DNA from: Stropharia rugosoannulata
Lineage: Eukaryota > Basidiomycota > Agaricomycetes > Agaricales > Strophariaceae
Length of the DNA: 64,000 nucleotides
Reading direction: 5' to 3'
Assembly: GCA_028532985.1 (NCBI GenBank)
Contig: JANCIK010000006.1
Location: 1,054,001 to 1,118,000, forward strand
Numbering within the stretch: position 1 is the stretch's first letter; each line of letters starts with the position of its first letter. The position numbers and the translations under genes are program-made. The notes under the pieces were generated by a model. That model had not been told where the DNA came from. It made no database searches and worked only from the letters and a program-made list of their open reading frames with translations. Shown here piece after piece: positions 48,348 through 61,400 of the stretch.

Positions 48348-49544
48348 GGTTAGTTGTAAAAGAGGAAGTGGTGGAGCCTGAGCCTCTGTCTATGGTAGCC
48401 GCACTCGGATTATCGAGGCTGGCGGAAAGAAAAGGAAAAGAGAATGGGGGAAGAGGACAAGGCTTGGGAGCGAGGTTGCAGATATGTTTAGGATCCTTGG
48501 GAGTCCTCAACGTGACCGGCTTCAAAATTCGTTTCAAATTTCTTCCTTATTTAGGCGTTCCCCTCCGGCAATCCTCACGGCCCAGCCAATTATCACACAT
48601 CCTCCCTCGCCGGCCAATCACACACCGCCGTCCCTTACACCACTTCTCAGCGTCCAACACACAAAACTCACGGCCAGGCGAACTGCAGAGGGGATGCACA
48701 CGCTCCTCGGGTGGTAAATCTGATCAGGTGAAATTAGAATTGGCTACAAAAAAAATTGGTCTCTCAATTCAAGCAGAGCGACTAAAACATTTCTTTACCG
48801 CAATTACATCAAGTGAATATGATCCTTACCTTTCCTTCCACTTCCGAACCTCCGGCCCTTGGCTCACTCTGGTTCACCGATGGCAGGTTTGTATGTGGTA
48901 AATTGATCGTCATCCTGTTCATTAGTTTATGTACATCTTATACTTTCATCGAGTCCATGATAAATGGAACAGAATCTAGCATAGAAGCGCACGAAAGGAT
49001 CGCTAGAATGATGAAATACGTGAATAATCGATATGAAGTTGGTGCGTACTGCGGGCGCGGGCGCGGGTGGCCCAGCATGTCTGCCATGTCATGACTAGTA
49101 TGACGAGTTGAATCGGCCGTCGCACAGAGTGCAGTTTCAATAAAAATAGAGTACTGTTAAAACTTTCAAATTTGCGCGGCTTCATCGTATGAAGCTTGAG
49201 CGCAGATAACTCCGTTTTTAAGTATTTCAAGGCACGAACACCTAATTCGTACCCAACAGTAGAGGAAGCCATGGAATTTGTGGCGATCAGTATAAAGTTG
49301 CGGCCCGAGCCAGACAAGCGGGCGTCTAAATAATGAAAGACCGCAACCAATAGAACGCAGCAATTCTCCATGCCGAGAAATGCCGAAAATAATCAAGGCA
49401 TGTTTCAGTTGTTCGTTAGTTGCTTCTACTTATTCTTCCGTCATACTCTATTCTTCCCAGCATCGCCTTGAAATTTTCACCACATAGGTGATCATCTATA
49501 CGCACTCCTGATGCTCCATTCACTGCGCACAAAAACGTCAAACA
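48348..49544. other. Divergent intergenic region
   Basis: No gene is supported. Open frames near 48484-48901 lack motifs. The region should hold the promoters of the carrier (minus) and the acetyltransferase (plus). Confidence 0.4.
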
Positions 49545-51074
49545 ATGTCTTCAGCATCCAGTGACGATTCGGATTACAGTGACACACCCCGCAAGGTAGT
49601 TTCTTCTATATTGCTCAGTTAAATTACATATTGACAACTTCGTTATTGAGACGGTGTGGTCCCGCCCGCGAAAACGAATAAGGCGATCGCAAAGTGAAGA
49701 AGCAGCGAGCCTAGATTTTCCACTTGAGCCTCTACTGTCCGCCCTTGGTCGGCAATGTGGAGGCACGAACGATGAATCGGATGGCTTCGACGACTTCGAG
49801 GCAGTTCTTGAGCCGTACTTGCCCGATTTCCTGGAGGCGCGACATATCGCCGAAACGGAGCAAGCGGAAGTGGGCGAAGATGTATGTGTGTAGTGTACGC
49901 CAGGCATTCGCATTCCCTCCTCTGACCATGGGCATTTTTCAGGGCCGGGCATTACGACCACTCAGGCCTTCTGAGATAGTGAACTATATCGAGAAGCTGT
50001 CTTTGACTGAGAATAAGTCGTATGTACAGTCTATTGTTCTCCGGAAACTCAAGCTCGAGCGGGTAAGGACTCCTCGCGCTCTCTTTTTTTTTTCCCGTTT
50101 TTTCAACTGTAACAGGAGAGACATCGGGCGGGGCTTCGAAGCACGCGGATTGAGGCGCCTCTGGGACCTCTCTCACCCATCCCAACACGTCCACCTGATC
50201 TCCCTATCAATCCCGAGGTCCTGGGCGCTCTCTATTCCATCAAAACGACCCCGTTTTCCAGTTCATTCCTCTCGAGGTTGCAGGGGACAACATGGCTTTT
50301 CCCAAATGGGCTGCTTGGCGTCGATTGGGAGACTCGCACACCGTGGATGAACCTAATGTACGACATACAGGACCATCACCGGCTTTCTCAGTGAGCAGCG
50401 CACGCTGTCTCATCTTCGTTCGTGAACTGATAGATTTCTCATTTCTCAAGCCCCGAAAGGGAAACACCGGACGATGAGATAGCACCCATCACATACTCCA
50501 CGCTTCATGTTGAGCATATTCGACAAGTCAACGAACTCCTAGAAAAGTCATTCTGGACTGGCATAGACAGTGTGTCGATCAGTCCTCGCATCTATCATAT
50601 GTTCTCATAAATACTTTAGTTAGCGACTCCCTCGATTATTGGCCTGAACGATCAACAGTCGTAGCCATGTACAAGAAAGTCGTCGTTGGCATCGCAATCA
50701 TCAGCTCACCTATACAGACGTACATCACTTACCTAGCTGTTAGGGCAGGTTGGGACAAGTCGCAGATAGCTCGGTAAGATAAACTATTTTAAAGTGCGCG
50801 GCATGCACTGATCGATTGTAGGACGATGCTTTATTACCTGATCAAAATGAATCCAACGAGAGATTTTACTCTACATGTATCTACTAATAGCTCAGCCATG
50901 GTGCGAGAAACTTCTGCTCTGCTGTAGACCCCTTACTTACTTCGCTTTTAGCTACTGTACAATCAATTCGGCTTCAAGGCGGAAGGATTTGTAGCGGATT
51001 TCTACTCTGACTACCTTGATCCTAACTCCCGGGCGTCCAAGAACGCGTTTATGCTTCGTTTGCGACATGTATGA
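49545..51074 (+). CDS. GNAT acetyltransferase, KAT14/CSRP2BP-like
   Basis: The ATG at 49545 opens a Ser/Asp-rich N-terminus (MSSASSDDSDYSDTPRK) followed by several exons to a stop at 51072-51074. The middle part includes LRPSEIVNYIEKLSLTEN and WLFPNGLLGVDW. The C-terminal region is a GNAT domain: VVVGIAIIS, a helix with KSQIARTMLYYLIK, then FTLHVSTNSSAMLLYNQFGF and a closing block ending KNAFMLRLRH. That last pattern (LHVS-x-N-x-x-AMLLY-x-x-FGF) is characteristic of KAT14/CSRP2BP, the ATAC-complex acetyltransferase subunit of animals. The fungal homolog's partner complex is not known to me. Histone or protein acetylation in the nucleus is the expected role. Confidence 0.75.
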
Positions 51075-51392
51075 CAAGTCATTTCAGCCAGGAGTTAAGC
51101 ACAGCCTAAACGCAGATAAAAAAAGTGATGTATGTTCCTTTCTATTGATATCATGACAAGTACAGTTTGAATGTTAATAGCGATATGTTACAGTGAAGAT
51201 GGTGCCCGAAGTTGAATACATGTAGAAAACACAAGGAAATAATGAAAAAAATAATGAAAAAACGTAATAGTCGATAAAAGTCATCACTGTTCGTCAAAAC
51301 GACCCGAGTCGTATCGTATATCAATCTGCCGATCATTTTTGCTTCATGACTTGTATGGTTCATAGGCGACTTGATAGTCTTGAAGCCATTAA

Positions 51393-52514
51393 TCAAGCCA
51401 TTACACGCGTCATTGGTTGGATAGCCAACATCTCACAGCCGCCGCCGTCGACATCTGCCATCAAGCCGCTACGACCAGTGGCGAGTCGACTGCTTGCTGG
51501 CATCTGTCCCATTGGCGTAAGCATGTACCCCGTCTTCATTACTGGAATGCTCTCGGACACGCGCCGCTTATGGCCGCTGACTGCGCCTGAGGAGACTCCA
51601 CCCCCCTCTGTGTGGCTCGCAGGCGAAGGCGGGGGAGCAAGCGGGAACGTGATGAAGTTGGCGGAAGTGGGGCTCTCGCAAGCAGACACTGCGGCGTTGT
51701 AGACCCACGTTCCCCGGGGCGCGTTGTCTGGTCGTGCCACTTCACTGACTGGAGCGATGACGGGAGGCCTCTCCTTGTCGCGTCCGACGCAGCGCTTCTT
51801 CAGCACGCGGGTGCCCTCATCCTCAACGGGGGAGATGGGCGACGCGACCTTTTCTCCGCTTTTGAGAGCTAAGTGAAGCGACGACGGCATAGGGGAGCGA
51901 TTCCGCGTCGTGCGCTTGGGTGGACTCCCGGAACCTGGGGAGTCGGGTCCGGTGGCCTGATGGGGGCCGGTAACGCTTATGCGCCGGCGGCGGGGGATGG
52001 GTGGCACTGGGGTGAGCTTGAAGCGCACTACACCGCGGTCATTGCGCACCGCCTCTGCGTCCTGGGGATCTTTCTTCGTACCGGCGTAGACGATTGTTTC
52101 CGCAAGCGGCTTGAAGCGATCCTTGGAGTCCTCGAGCGTGTCTAGGACCTTCTGGACCCACTCGGCTTTGGGGTAGAGCTTGTGGATGGGGAGCTTGAAC
52201 GCGAAGGGGAACTTTTTTGATTCTGCGCGCGAAAAGCTTGCCAGGGAGTCGAGGTCAGTGGCATCCTCTTCGTCGTCGATGGCGGGCGCGTCGGTGACTG
52301 CGTTTGTTTCGTCGCGCCCTAGGACGGAGGCCACTGTATTGCGTCGCGGACGCGCCTGCTTGAGCTCTCTTGGCTGGACCGGCAGCGAGAATCTTTTACT
52401 CTGAGACTTCGAGATGTCGCTCGACAATCGAGGGCGCACAAGGGTGAGACGGTTGAAGAGGTCTGCGAGCTCTTCGTTGCTGGAAAGAGAAGTCGGAGTG
52501 GTGGGGGTAGACAT
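51393..52514 (-). CDS. Conserved hypothetical protein, single exon
   Basis: A 373-residue frame without introns starts at the ATG at 52514 (MSTPTTPTSLSSNEELADL). It is hydrophilic, with Ser/Pro/Arg-rich low-complexity regions and one ordered-looking block: KFPFAFKLPIHKLYPKAEW followed by a helix (KVLDTLEDSKDRFKPLAETI), then a V-R-F-K-L-T-P strand and an R-rich patch PRRRRISV. There is no signal peptide or membrane segment. The charged profile with many Ser-Pro sites would suit a phosphorylated regulatory protein, but no domain is recognised. It is GC-rich compared with the flanking sequence and lies convergent with the acetyltransferase gene, 318 bp away. Confidence 0.7.
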   Translation of the reverse strand: MSTPTTPTSLSSNEELADLFNRLTLVRPRLSSDISKSQSKRFSLPVQPRELKQARPRRNTVASVLGRDETNAVTDAPAIDDEEDATDLDSLASFSRAESKKFPFAFKLPIHKLYPKAEWVQKVLDTLEDSKDRFKPLAETIVYAGTKKDPQDAEAVRNDRGVVRFKLTPVPPIPRRRRISVTGPHQATGPDSPGSGSPPKRTTRNRSPMPSSLHLALKSGEKVASPISPVEDEGTRVLKKRCVGRDKERPPVIAPVSEVARPDNAPRGTWVYNAAVSACESPTSANFITFPLAPPPSPASHTEGGGVSSGAVSGHKRRVSESIPVMKTGYMLTPMGQMPASSRLATGRSGLMADVDGGGCEMLAIQPMTRVMA

Positions 52515-53573
52515 GATGAAGAATCGACGAGAGTGGTACGCTCGTGGTGGTGTTGAGGAAGATGTGTTTAGAATCAGGCGGTCAGTCAAGAGGGGCGGTC
52601 TGAAAGAAAGGTGAGATAATTTGTTGACGTTGGGCCCAATTTGAATTTATAATGTCTTACAGCCGGTGGCCCATAAATTGTGGATTTGGTATGCCGCGAG
52701 TGGGCCACACATCATGTATTGATGTCGCCCTGGTGCCCCATTTGGAATCTATCGCGACGCAATCATTTCAACCTCATTTCCCCGGAGCTTGTGCTTGATA
52801 TCTCAGTGTTCATTGGGGAATAGGCGGCAATGGTACGTTGGTATGTAGCAGTGCAATGACGATCCGTCGACAAAATTGCTACATGTACCGTGTACCTGGA
52901 TACCAAGCTTCCAGCGCGTGTATACTACCAATCCTTCAAACGCTATGCATTGCACGGAGCCAGGAGGAACCAGGTGATTGATTTCTGGTGATTCTCGCTC
53001 CAGAAGCTTGCGGTTGGCAACTTGGCAGAATGTCTACGTATGTCATGTCCGCCTGATGCCAAATGTCTGAATCGAATGGCAGTGGCTTATACATAATCTC
53101 CATCTCAGACTGCATGATAGTATGTGATCGACGCCCTCCTGAGTCCACCAAATCCTAGCGTGCATAAATATCAGCGTATCACATTAGGAAAAGATGTTTC
53201 CAAAAAAATGTGTTGATAAGTTGATCTCACATCCTGAGAATTGATGATTTCTATTTTCAAGGTCGGCTGTAATAGAATAGACATACCTTCCTTAACTCCG
53301 TACAGTGTCACCGTGTACTTATTTATAGAACACTTGAAATGCGGATTTGCTTCACAGAATGGTCGTAACACATATTCACAGTTCATTACACTACTATAAC
53401 AGACGCACGTACGTATTAGTCCAACGGAAGGGTCAACAGCAAGTCAAGTCCGTCAATGGTATAGTCTAGCAATATTCCTTGATCAAGTTGTCCTATCGAT
53501 CCTTCTTCAGACGATTAGTTAAAATTCAAATAGCCTTGCTTTGGACGGTAGCCACGAAGCCAACGCCAAGTCT
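52515..53573. other. Intergenic region
   Basis: No gene is seen. Small minus-strand open frames (52936-53151, 53171-53386) lack motifs and may be 3' or 5' flanking sequence. Confidence 0.35.
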
Positions 53574-55094
53574 TCAAAATCTGCCTGACACTCGTTCCAC
53601 CCTGATCTTGTCGTCGGTTCGAAATATTGCCAGCGAGGCTTCCAGGCCATGACCAATACAAGGGCAGCCTTTTGCGCTGGATGGTTTCGTTCTTTGGATG
53701 CTAGATAAGCTTGGGTACAAGGACAAACTGCGATGGGTACGCAGATCACTATCATGATCTCCGCACCCTTGAAGCGAGTCCACGTTATCGTCCTCAGTCC
53801 GTTTCCTTTTCTCTGCGTCGTTGTTTGCTGGTGTGTTACAAGATTTCCCGAAAACCGAGCCCCAGCTCACGGTTCGTAGTGATTTAACGTGATGGGCGAC
53901 GAGAAGGCTGGCGAGTAGTTCGTGTTTCTTCGTCGATTTTTCATACCTGATGCACCTCGTGCAGTTATAGATAGTTTCCAAAGTCATCGAGCTTAGTTCC
54001 GTTTCGTTCCATTCATGGTTGACATGAAAATCGAGTAGGAATGAAGGCGAGAGGAAAACGCCGAAGAAAACGGACTCAAGTTTTTTCAAGGGAGCAAGCG
54101 CACGACCGAAGGCATCCTTAGAGTGCCATTAAAGTAAGAAGGGACAGAAGTAGTGGCATATATGCGCCTAAAACGATCAAAAGTATGACTTACAGCGAGA
54201 ACGGTGACATCACCGTATATCTCTGAGACGGGAGAATGATTCACTCGTGAGAGACTATCTTCATAGCAGTTCGGACAACACTCCATATCCAAACTGTCGA
54301 TGGTCACAAATCGAGCATGTACTAGATTGGGAAGATTCCTGGCGACAAGGTGAAGCATGACCTCGTCTATGCGCGGTAGTTCTGTTAGCTTTAGGGAGGT
54401 AAGGTTAGCTATTGAGCGGTAAGTTGCCAAGCTGCCGAATATTTGCTTGAGACCCGAACGTAGCAATGATACGCCAGAATGGGCAAAATCGAGGTGAAGT
54501 CCTTCGAGACAGACAAGGTGTTCGAATGCTTTCACATTAGGAACAATTAGAAAAGACGGAGAGCTGATACTTCTAGATATATGCGCGAGAAGTCATAAAC
54601 CATTCAACCAGAAGATAACCCGTATCAAGCTTGACAACGAACCTGACCCAGCGATAGCCTCCGTAGTCTTGTTTATCAGCATATTGTTCTTCGAGCAGAG
54701 CCAGAAATGTAAGGAGACCAGACGATTCTTGAGTTGAGTTGAATACCAGACAGCGAAAGAATGCTTTCATAGACAGCTGGCGAAAAGCCTTTGACACCAG
54801 ACTGCAAGGCACGAAGAACCTTTTGAAGGAGAACTTTTGCGAACGCAGTAAGAAAGGAGCTCGGCTACTGAGTACTATATCTGCATAGGTCTCAATGATG
54901 TTTTCTAATAGCTCTATGGGCACTTTAGGCGCATATATGCTGATTCTTTCGGGACAAATAGCAGTGTTTACCGAAGAGCTGAGACGAAGTCGACGGCTTC
55001 CAAAGCTGCCACAGCGTGTAGGTTGCAGCGACGGCCAGCAGCGCGAAGAAGTGCTTGCATTTAATGGGAGTGACTTTCGCCTGGAGAGATTCAT
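53574..55094 (-). CDS. F-box-like protein of the Agaricomycete family
   Basis: I chose the ATG at 55094 (MNLSRRKSLPLNAS). A first coding block runs to about 54600, a second spans about 54530-54194, and a third starts at 54116 after a clear intron (54117-54193, gtaagt donor) joining VTVLA to DAFGRALAPLKKLES. The N-terminal region has the F-box look, KVPIELLENIIETY, then CSLVSKAFRQLS. A leucine-rich middle follows with LTSLKLTELPRI and NLPNLVHARFV, as in the many Agaricomycete F-box/LRR paralogs. Such proteins usually recruit targets to SCF ubiquitin ligases. The stop used is at 53574; the Ser-rich end after residue CTRC could hide another intron. Confidence 0.6.
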
Positions 55095-55421
55095 CTTGCT
55101 GGCTGTATGCAGGTGGAAGTAGGAAGGAGAGCAGACGCAAGGAACTCGAAAGACAAGCGGGGATGAAGCGGGGATACGTTTTTTAAAACCCAGCTTAGTC
55201 CGCCCACTTCGGCATGGCACAGCCGTAGGTACTTATAGGCGCCCATCTCAAGGCTTGCCCCAACAAGCGCTTTACGTACAGGACAAAAGACTATACAAGT
55301 CTTATATTATCGGTTGCGAAATAAAGCAACTACAGAAAACAATATATTGACTCGAGTAATACTAAATACATATGTAGAGATGGACGCGATGCTGAATGAA
55401 AACGGCAAAACATTAAAATTC
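55095..55421. other. Short intergenic region
   Basis: The 5' flank of the F-box-like gene and the 3' flank of the C2/TM gene, both on the minus strand. No gene is seen. Confidence 0.35.
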
Positions 55422-57675
55422 CTACCCTGGACTACCACTAACTGAAGTCCCCCGGACACGGTGAACAACACCGCGCACCCGTTTCCCCCCTGCCCTGCCA
55501 CCAGTCACGATCTGCTTCCCGAGCCAGTTGACGCCATATACAATAAATTGTAAGCTCATCAAGACACCGACCAAGAAGCATAAGACGAGCACGCCACCAG
55601 GGAAGGTTGCGTACGCGATGAGTGCCAAACAGACGGTGAGTGAACATGCAGAGAGGAACATGCAAAGAGCTGGAACCCGCGCAGAGAGTGCAAAGAAGAA
55701 GTGAGTTCCAAATACATCGAGGGACCTTGCCTAATGAATATGAAGATACTTTAGTTGCGAATACCGAGCAACGGAAGCCAGAGACGTACAATGAACGTAG
55801 GGATATCGGCCCAATTAAATCGTATGAAGAACCACGCAGTGCATGTAATACCGAGGCCAGATGTAACACTTGAAAGTGCAATTGCAACGGCTGCATGTTC
55901 GGTGATAGTAAACATGCCGCCTTCCTGGATAGTAAACATCGCAGTATTTACTCCAGCCAAAGCGAGAAGCTGCATAAAGTCAGTTATTAGGATTTGCGCA
56001 GGTAAAGTCAACTGAAGACACGCACCAAAGTCCCCACGACGGCCCACTCACTCTGCAACCTTCGCATAATGGGCTCATACTCCTTCTCCGAGTCGGTCTT
56101 CGCTGCACGACGTAACTCCCTGTACAAAGTCATTGTTGCGAGCATTCTTTCGACAAGTAACATGTAGTCGTCTGCTGAAGGGACGGGGATCTTTTCGGTG
56201 TACATAGGGAGAAGAACGTCTCGTGCTGCTGCGACCCACACTTTTTCTCCCGTTTCTGTGGTGGTCGACGAAAAGGAAATGATATCGCCCGTCGAGGCTT
56301 GGAAGACGAGCTCGTCCATTATCTCTATGGTTTCCGTATGTTTAAGGGAGAGAGTGAAGTTTGGAGGTCGTGGGGTAGGTAGGACATCGCCATTAGACGA
56401 TGAAGGAGAAGAAGGAGAAGAAGGGATGTCGACAAAGGTGTTACTATTCCCATCGTCATCCTTGAGGTCGAGATGGAGAGAGGGAGGGAGTAGGGGTTCA
56501 TGTTCAACGTCTGAATACCCTTCCGACGCAGATACAGAGGCACATTCATCGTCTGTGTCTATAGCAAAGCCCTTCACCCGCTTTCTCCGCCGGAGACCTG
56601 ACTGTGGTTGTGGTTCTGGTTGAAGTGGTTCTGGTTCTTCGAATGTAACGGGATCTGATGTATTTTCTTGATGGAAGCTTTCAGAAAACGCGCGCCGATC
56701 GTGATGATCGGCATTCATACCTTCTCCAAACCACGCGTTCTCGGCGTCTTCGCTCGCCATAGAAGACGCGCCATCCTCTCTCCCATCCTCCTCATGGATA
56801 CCACTAGGGGTCGACTCGTCCTCAACCTGGCTACTCTCTTCCGTATAAACACTTTCGAGTGTAGTTCTTCTGCTAGGACCGGCCACTGCATTGATGAAGT
56901 TGGGACGCAATGTGGAAGTCGAGTCCGATGTTGCTATCGGGGGCGGTGCTAGCCTTTTAGATTGCCACAAGACAGGGGGACGCAGCTTCATCCGTAAAAC
57001 TGCTCCTTTCTGGGGGCGCCCGCGTGCAGCGCTACTAGCTTTGTCGCTGCTGCGGCAGGTAAGGCGGACGTCCAGCTCTACAATGAAGCCCGTTTTTGTT
57101 ATCAGCTTCAACTTTGTGCAATACACATGGGCAAGAGACGATTTATAATACTCACTTCCGTCCGTGTTTTCCTGCTTTTTAGCCAGTTCGCTGAGGCAGC
57201 AACTTGCACTTGCAACGAGTACCCGGCGCTTCTTTTTCTTGCTCTGTGAGCGATGCCAGATATTAATGGCAACTTTGGCGCTAGGCTCAACGTCGTATCT
57301 GTCGACGAGAAGAATGTATATAGTGTCAAAGGACAATAGAGAGAAGATATAACTGTTGCGTACATCAGCATTGATTCGCGTTGGTTAACACTTTGCCCAT
57401 CCACTCCCAGAATCGTCTCGTACACTCCGCCTGCTAGTGCATTAGCGCCTGCTTCCCCTGCCTCCACCTCTACAGTCACAATCGGGCGCCATGCCTTGCC
57501 AGAGTGCATCAAGCGGAGTCCCGACAGAAGAAGGACTGTAAACCGATTTAAATATAAAACAAGACGGAAAAGTAAAGAACGTACTCGTCAACTGCCATGC
57601 GCTGAAGTAAGTATTCAAGTGCGTTAGAATGCAACATAAATGCTAGATGATAATATCCACGTACTCTGACGACAT
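55422..57675 (-). CDS. C2-like domain protein with C-terminal membrane segments
   Basis: The model starts with two tiny exons, 57675-57665 (11 nt) and 57601-57585 (17 nt), then 57535 onward. Joined, they read MSSDAWQLTILLLSGLRLMH in one frame. The first 120 residues are beta-rich and C2-like: GKAWRPIVTVEVEA, a VYETILGVDGQ strand, and VAINIWHRSQSKKKKRRVL. A long acidic, Ser-rich middle follows, with RRRKRVKGFAI as a basic patch. A conserved block is rich in Glu and Tyr around residues 380-420 (DDYMLLVERMLATMTLYREL). About four hydrophobic helices then follow from VGTLVLLALAGVNTAMF on. It is probably a membrane-tethered protein with a peripheral C2-like module. No function is known to me. Confidence 0.6.
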
Positions 57676-58464
57676 TGTGTTACGTACTAAATAGTACGAT
57701 TTTGTGGATGTTTAATCACAGTATGAGGTGCACAAAACTTGCTCGACAACTGCTGAACCTGTCCGGACAATCTTCAGTCCAGTAAGGCGAATGGATTTGT
57801 AATAAGCTGCCGGCGTGAATATGTATTCACTACGTATTGAATACGATTGCTGTTAAAGTATGAAGGAGTGTGGGTGGAGAGATTTGGGTGCTTGTGCCGG
57901 AACAGATGAAGGACCTTGTAGCAAGATGGTGGTGGCTGCGCAGAACCTTCTTAGCGATTTGCATGGATGGATTGAAGGCGGTGTGTTTCGCTAAATGATC
58001 CAATCTCCCGGAGTCGCCGTGGGTAAAACAGAATGGCTGTGCTTTGACGTCTCTTGACGTGCGTTTGTTTCCAATTACATATGTGGCACCCCGTGGAAGC
58101 AAACACTGGGGAAATCAACTTCGCAAACTGGCAAGGTCTGGCAGCTGGCGCTACTATGTAGCACACGGTGCCGCTCCACTGTATTGAACAAGTTCTGCGT
58201 CAGAGTCTTAACATAGTATATCTACTGATCTACTTCTGCGAGATTGAATTCAACAGTTGGCAGTGCCCGTTTTTGCCACTATCAAGCTCCTAATTGCGTA
58301 TTAACAACTTTCATTTGTGTAAATGGATTACGGTAGCCTAGTTTAGAAATAAAAGCAAAATATGGTAGTACATCGTCGTGTTAGTTAATAAAGGAGCGTA
58401 TTATGTGTTTAATCAGAGAAAATCCTGCTGTGAAGCATTTGTACTAGTACAGTGCATGGAAACA
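57676..58464. other. Intergenic region
   Basis: No gene is supported. Minus-strand open frames near 57830-58166 have no motif. Confidence 0.35.
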
Positions 58465-61400
58465 TTAGTCAGAGAGCAGCCAGTCGTTGCTACCTTCCAG
58501 CTTCTTTGACTTGACACTACGATCGGAATCGCTGGGGATGCTGTACGGTTCGTTGGAGGTCCCTTTCCCTGCCCGACCTGATTTCTGGCTAGCAGAGGCC
58601 ACTGCTTTTTGACTGGAACATATCTTTGTAAAAAAAAATGTCGTAATCGTTAAAAGACATACTGACCTGGTGCGTGGTACCGCCACCCCGGCAGCCGCAT
58701 TCATAGCAGCCAGCTTCCTTTGTTTTAATTTCTCCAGTGGTGGAGTGGGTACTCTCTTGGACGGCGCAGCCCTCGGAGTTTCAGCGTCCTCGTCATTCCT
58801 ATCAATGTCCATAGGGAACGGTTTGAGAGGAGCCCGCTTGGGCGGCATCGGAGTAACAGGCGAAAACCTCGAGGGTCCATCAACGATTTCAATCTCCTGA
58901 TCGTCGTTACTTTGATATCGATCCCTTGCAGGAGGGAGTCGTTTCCCTGTGGATTCTTTCACCACTGATCGGGCGCGACTAGAAGCGCGACTACGGATGG
59001 TCTTATTCCTCCGCGGTGCAGCTGCAGAGCTGGCGTCGCTGTCTGACTCGACCTTCTGACTAGACATGCCGGTGTGCGGTATTGTCGGCGGAGGCTCTGG
59101 GTCGCTCGAATGATAGAGATTCCTCGTCTCGCTGGCTGATGGTGACCGGTGTCGTTCCACTGAGCTTGCGCGCAAAGGCTCATCAAAGTACATGTCCGAA
59201 TCGCTACCCAGATAGTGCTCGTCCAGGCTAAGAGTACTACTTTGACTTCTTGTTTTAACGGCACCCGTAGTGTCCACAGCGCCTTGAATATGAATACTGC
59301 TAGCAACACTGCGACTGCGACTTCTGGTAGATCGAGAGTTCTTGTCTTTATCCTCAGTTTCCTGAGCAAGTGCATTGCCTAAATCCATACTTTGGGCAGG
59401 TGCCATTTTAGCCCTCAGTCTCGGTCTCGGTCGTGGTCGTGGTTGAGTATCTTGGCCACCTGTATCCGACGATGCTTGCATGCATTCATCCGCGTCCGGT
59501 CTCCCTCGAGCGTCACTCCGAAGCTTCGCCTTCCTGGTTTCTTCCATAGCCCGCCTCTCCTGCTCCTCTCGCACATCCTCCAACTCTAGCTCCTTGCGAC
59601 GTTTGCGTGCACGCTCCATTACAATCATGTCCCCTACACCAATCTTATCCTCTTGATGCTTCTTCCTCCCTGAATCCCACTCGCCTGAGTCCTCCGGGAA
59701 CATAGCGACGCCGTATGCTGAACTTTCTCGAAGAATGGTCAGGGCATCCTTCGCCCCCTGGTCTCCCTCCAGATGTTTGTCCTCCATAATGAGATGGAGA
59801 GCTACTTCTGGGACCAGTATGCGTTGGACGAATTCATTCGTCGTTAACGGAGCGACACGCGCTGGGTTGATCTCCGCGAGAGGAAACATGTTGTAAAGCG
59901 TCTGATGAATAATCACCGAGCCAATCTCTCCATAGCTAGAACCACGCAAAAACAAATTACTAAATCAGCAGCTCTCAAGAGGAATGGTGCACTGTCACGT
60001 ACTATCCCGGCTGCGCCTTTTCGAAGGTCGCAAACTGACCCCGTACACCAGACACTGCGCGTAGACCCTTTGTCTTAACTTCTTCCATGATTTCTGTCCA
60101 GAATATGCTTTTGGTCTTAGCCCTGTGTACTTTTGCTTCTCTTTTCTTACTTCCTCCGTACTTCACGTCCCAGTTGACTGCTTCACTCTCTTCATCATCA
60201 CTCCCTGGGTCCTCAATTAGCGCCTCCAAAAAGGGTCGCATCTTGAGTATCCTGCCGTTAACAGACTTCCATTCGATGGTCTTCGGCCAGCCTTTGCGCT
60301 CAGCCTCTGGAAGAATCTGTGACTCAAAGCGATGGCGTTGGCAGGCCGTAATAAAAATAGTAAGGGGAGCTCGCAAGCCCCGAGGGTTGGATGGTCGGGG
60401 ATCACTTTTCGACTTCTTCCGCGCCTCTGCCAATATTTTAAGAAGGACCGATGATGGGCTTGAGGGCAGGGGCGTGTCGCAATAGGGACACAAGGTTTTG
60501 GGATCAACGCTTGGATCAATGGATACTGCGTGAAACGGATTAATGGACAGTTTTGAGTGTATAATACTTTCGTGCTTACTTGAATCGCCCTCGTCCTCGA
60601 AGGTAAACTCCATAGGTAATCTGGATTTTGTTCAAGAAGCGAAGTAAGAGCGACCGAATGGCAACATACGTATCAGAGTCCCTTCTCAGCTTTTTCGGTG
60701 TATGGTCGTCTCCGCTTCCGTCTTCTGAGATTCTCTTCCGGGGCCGTACTGAACTCGAAGCAATACTCTTCAACGTCTGTGTATTCATGGGGAACTCCTG
60801 TAACTGCTTTTTTCTAGCCCCTACAATCTTCGCTGCCTTGGCTTGTTTTCCGCTGTCCTCATACTCGTCGTCGTCATTCTCCTTATTCACGGCCTTTCCT
60901 TTCCCTTTATCCTTTCCAGCCTTTGCTACAGGTGTATCACCGTCCGACAAATCATACCTGTGCAGAGACATTGGGAAAGCTTCCAGGGCCCGAGAAGGCT
61001 TGCCTTTAGTCTGCACCGGTGATGGAGACCTGTCTGACTTTGGGAACGGTGATAACTCAGGAAAATCTCTGGGTTTGAGCCTGTTCGCATCAGCCCTAGG
61101 TGGGGTATAAGTGATTGGAAAGGGATCAGGACGTCCTTTCTTCTTTTCTACCCGTTCGGGGGAAGAATCGTCTATCGTATATCTTGATGCGCGGGGCCGT
61201 AATTTGGAGCTGCTAGCATGCTCAGTATCGGATACTGTATCAATCATGTCTAGTATTGTCGAGGTTCGCTTTGAAGGGGTTAAGATGGGATTATTTTCTC
61301 GCCCTTTGTGCTCCGCAGTGGGCCTCTTATTCACTTGGCTAGAAGCAGCGGTGTTTGATCGATTCTTTCGAGGCAACAACATGTTATTGTCGTTGTCCCT

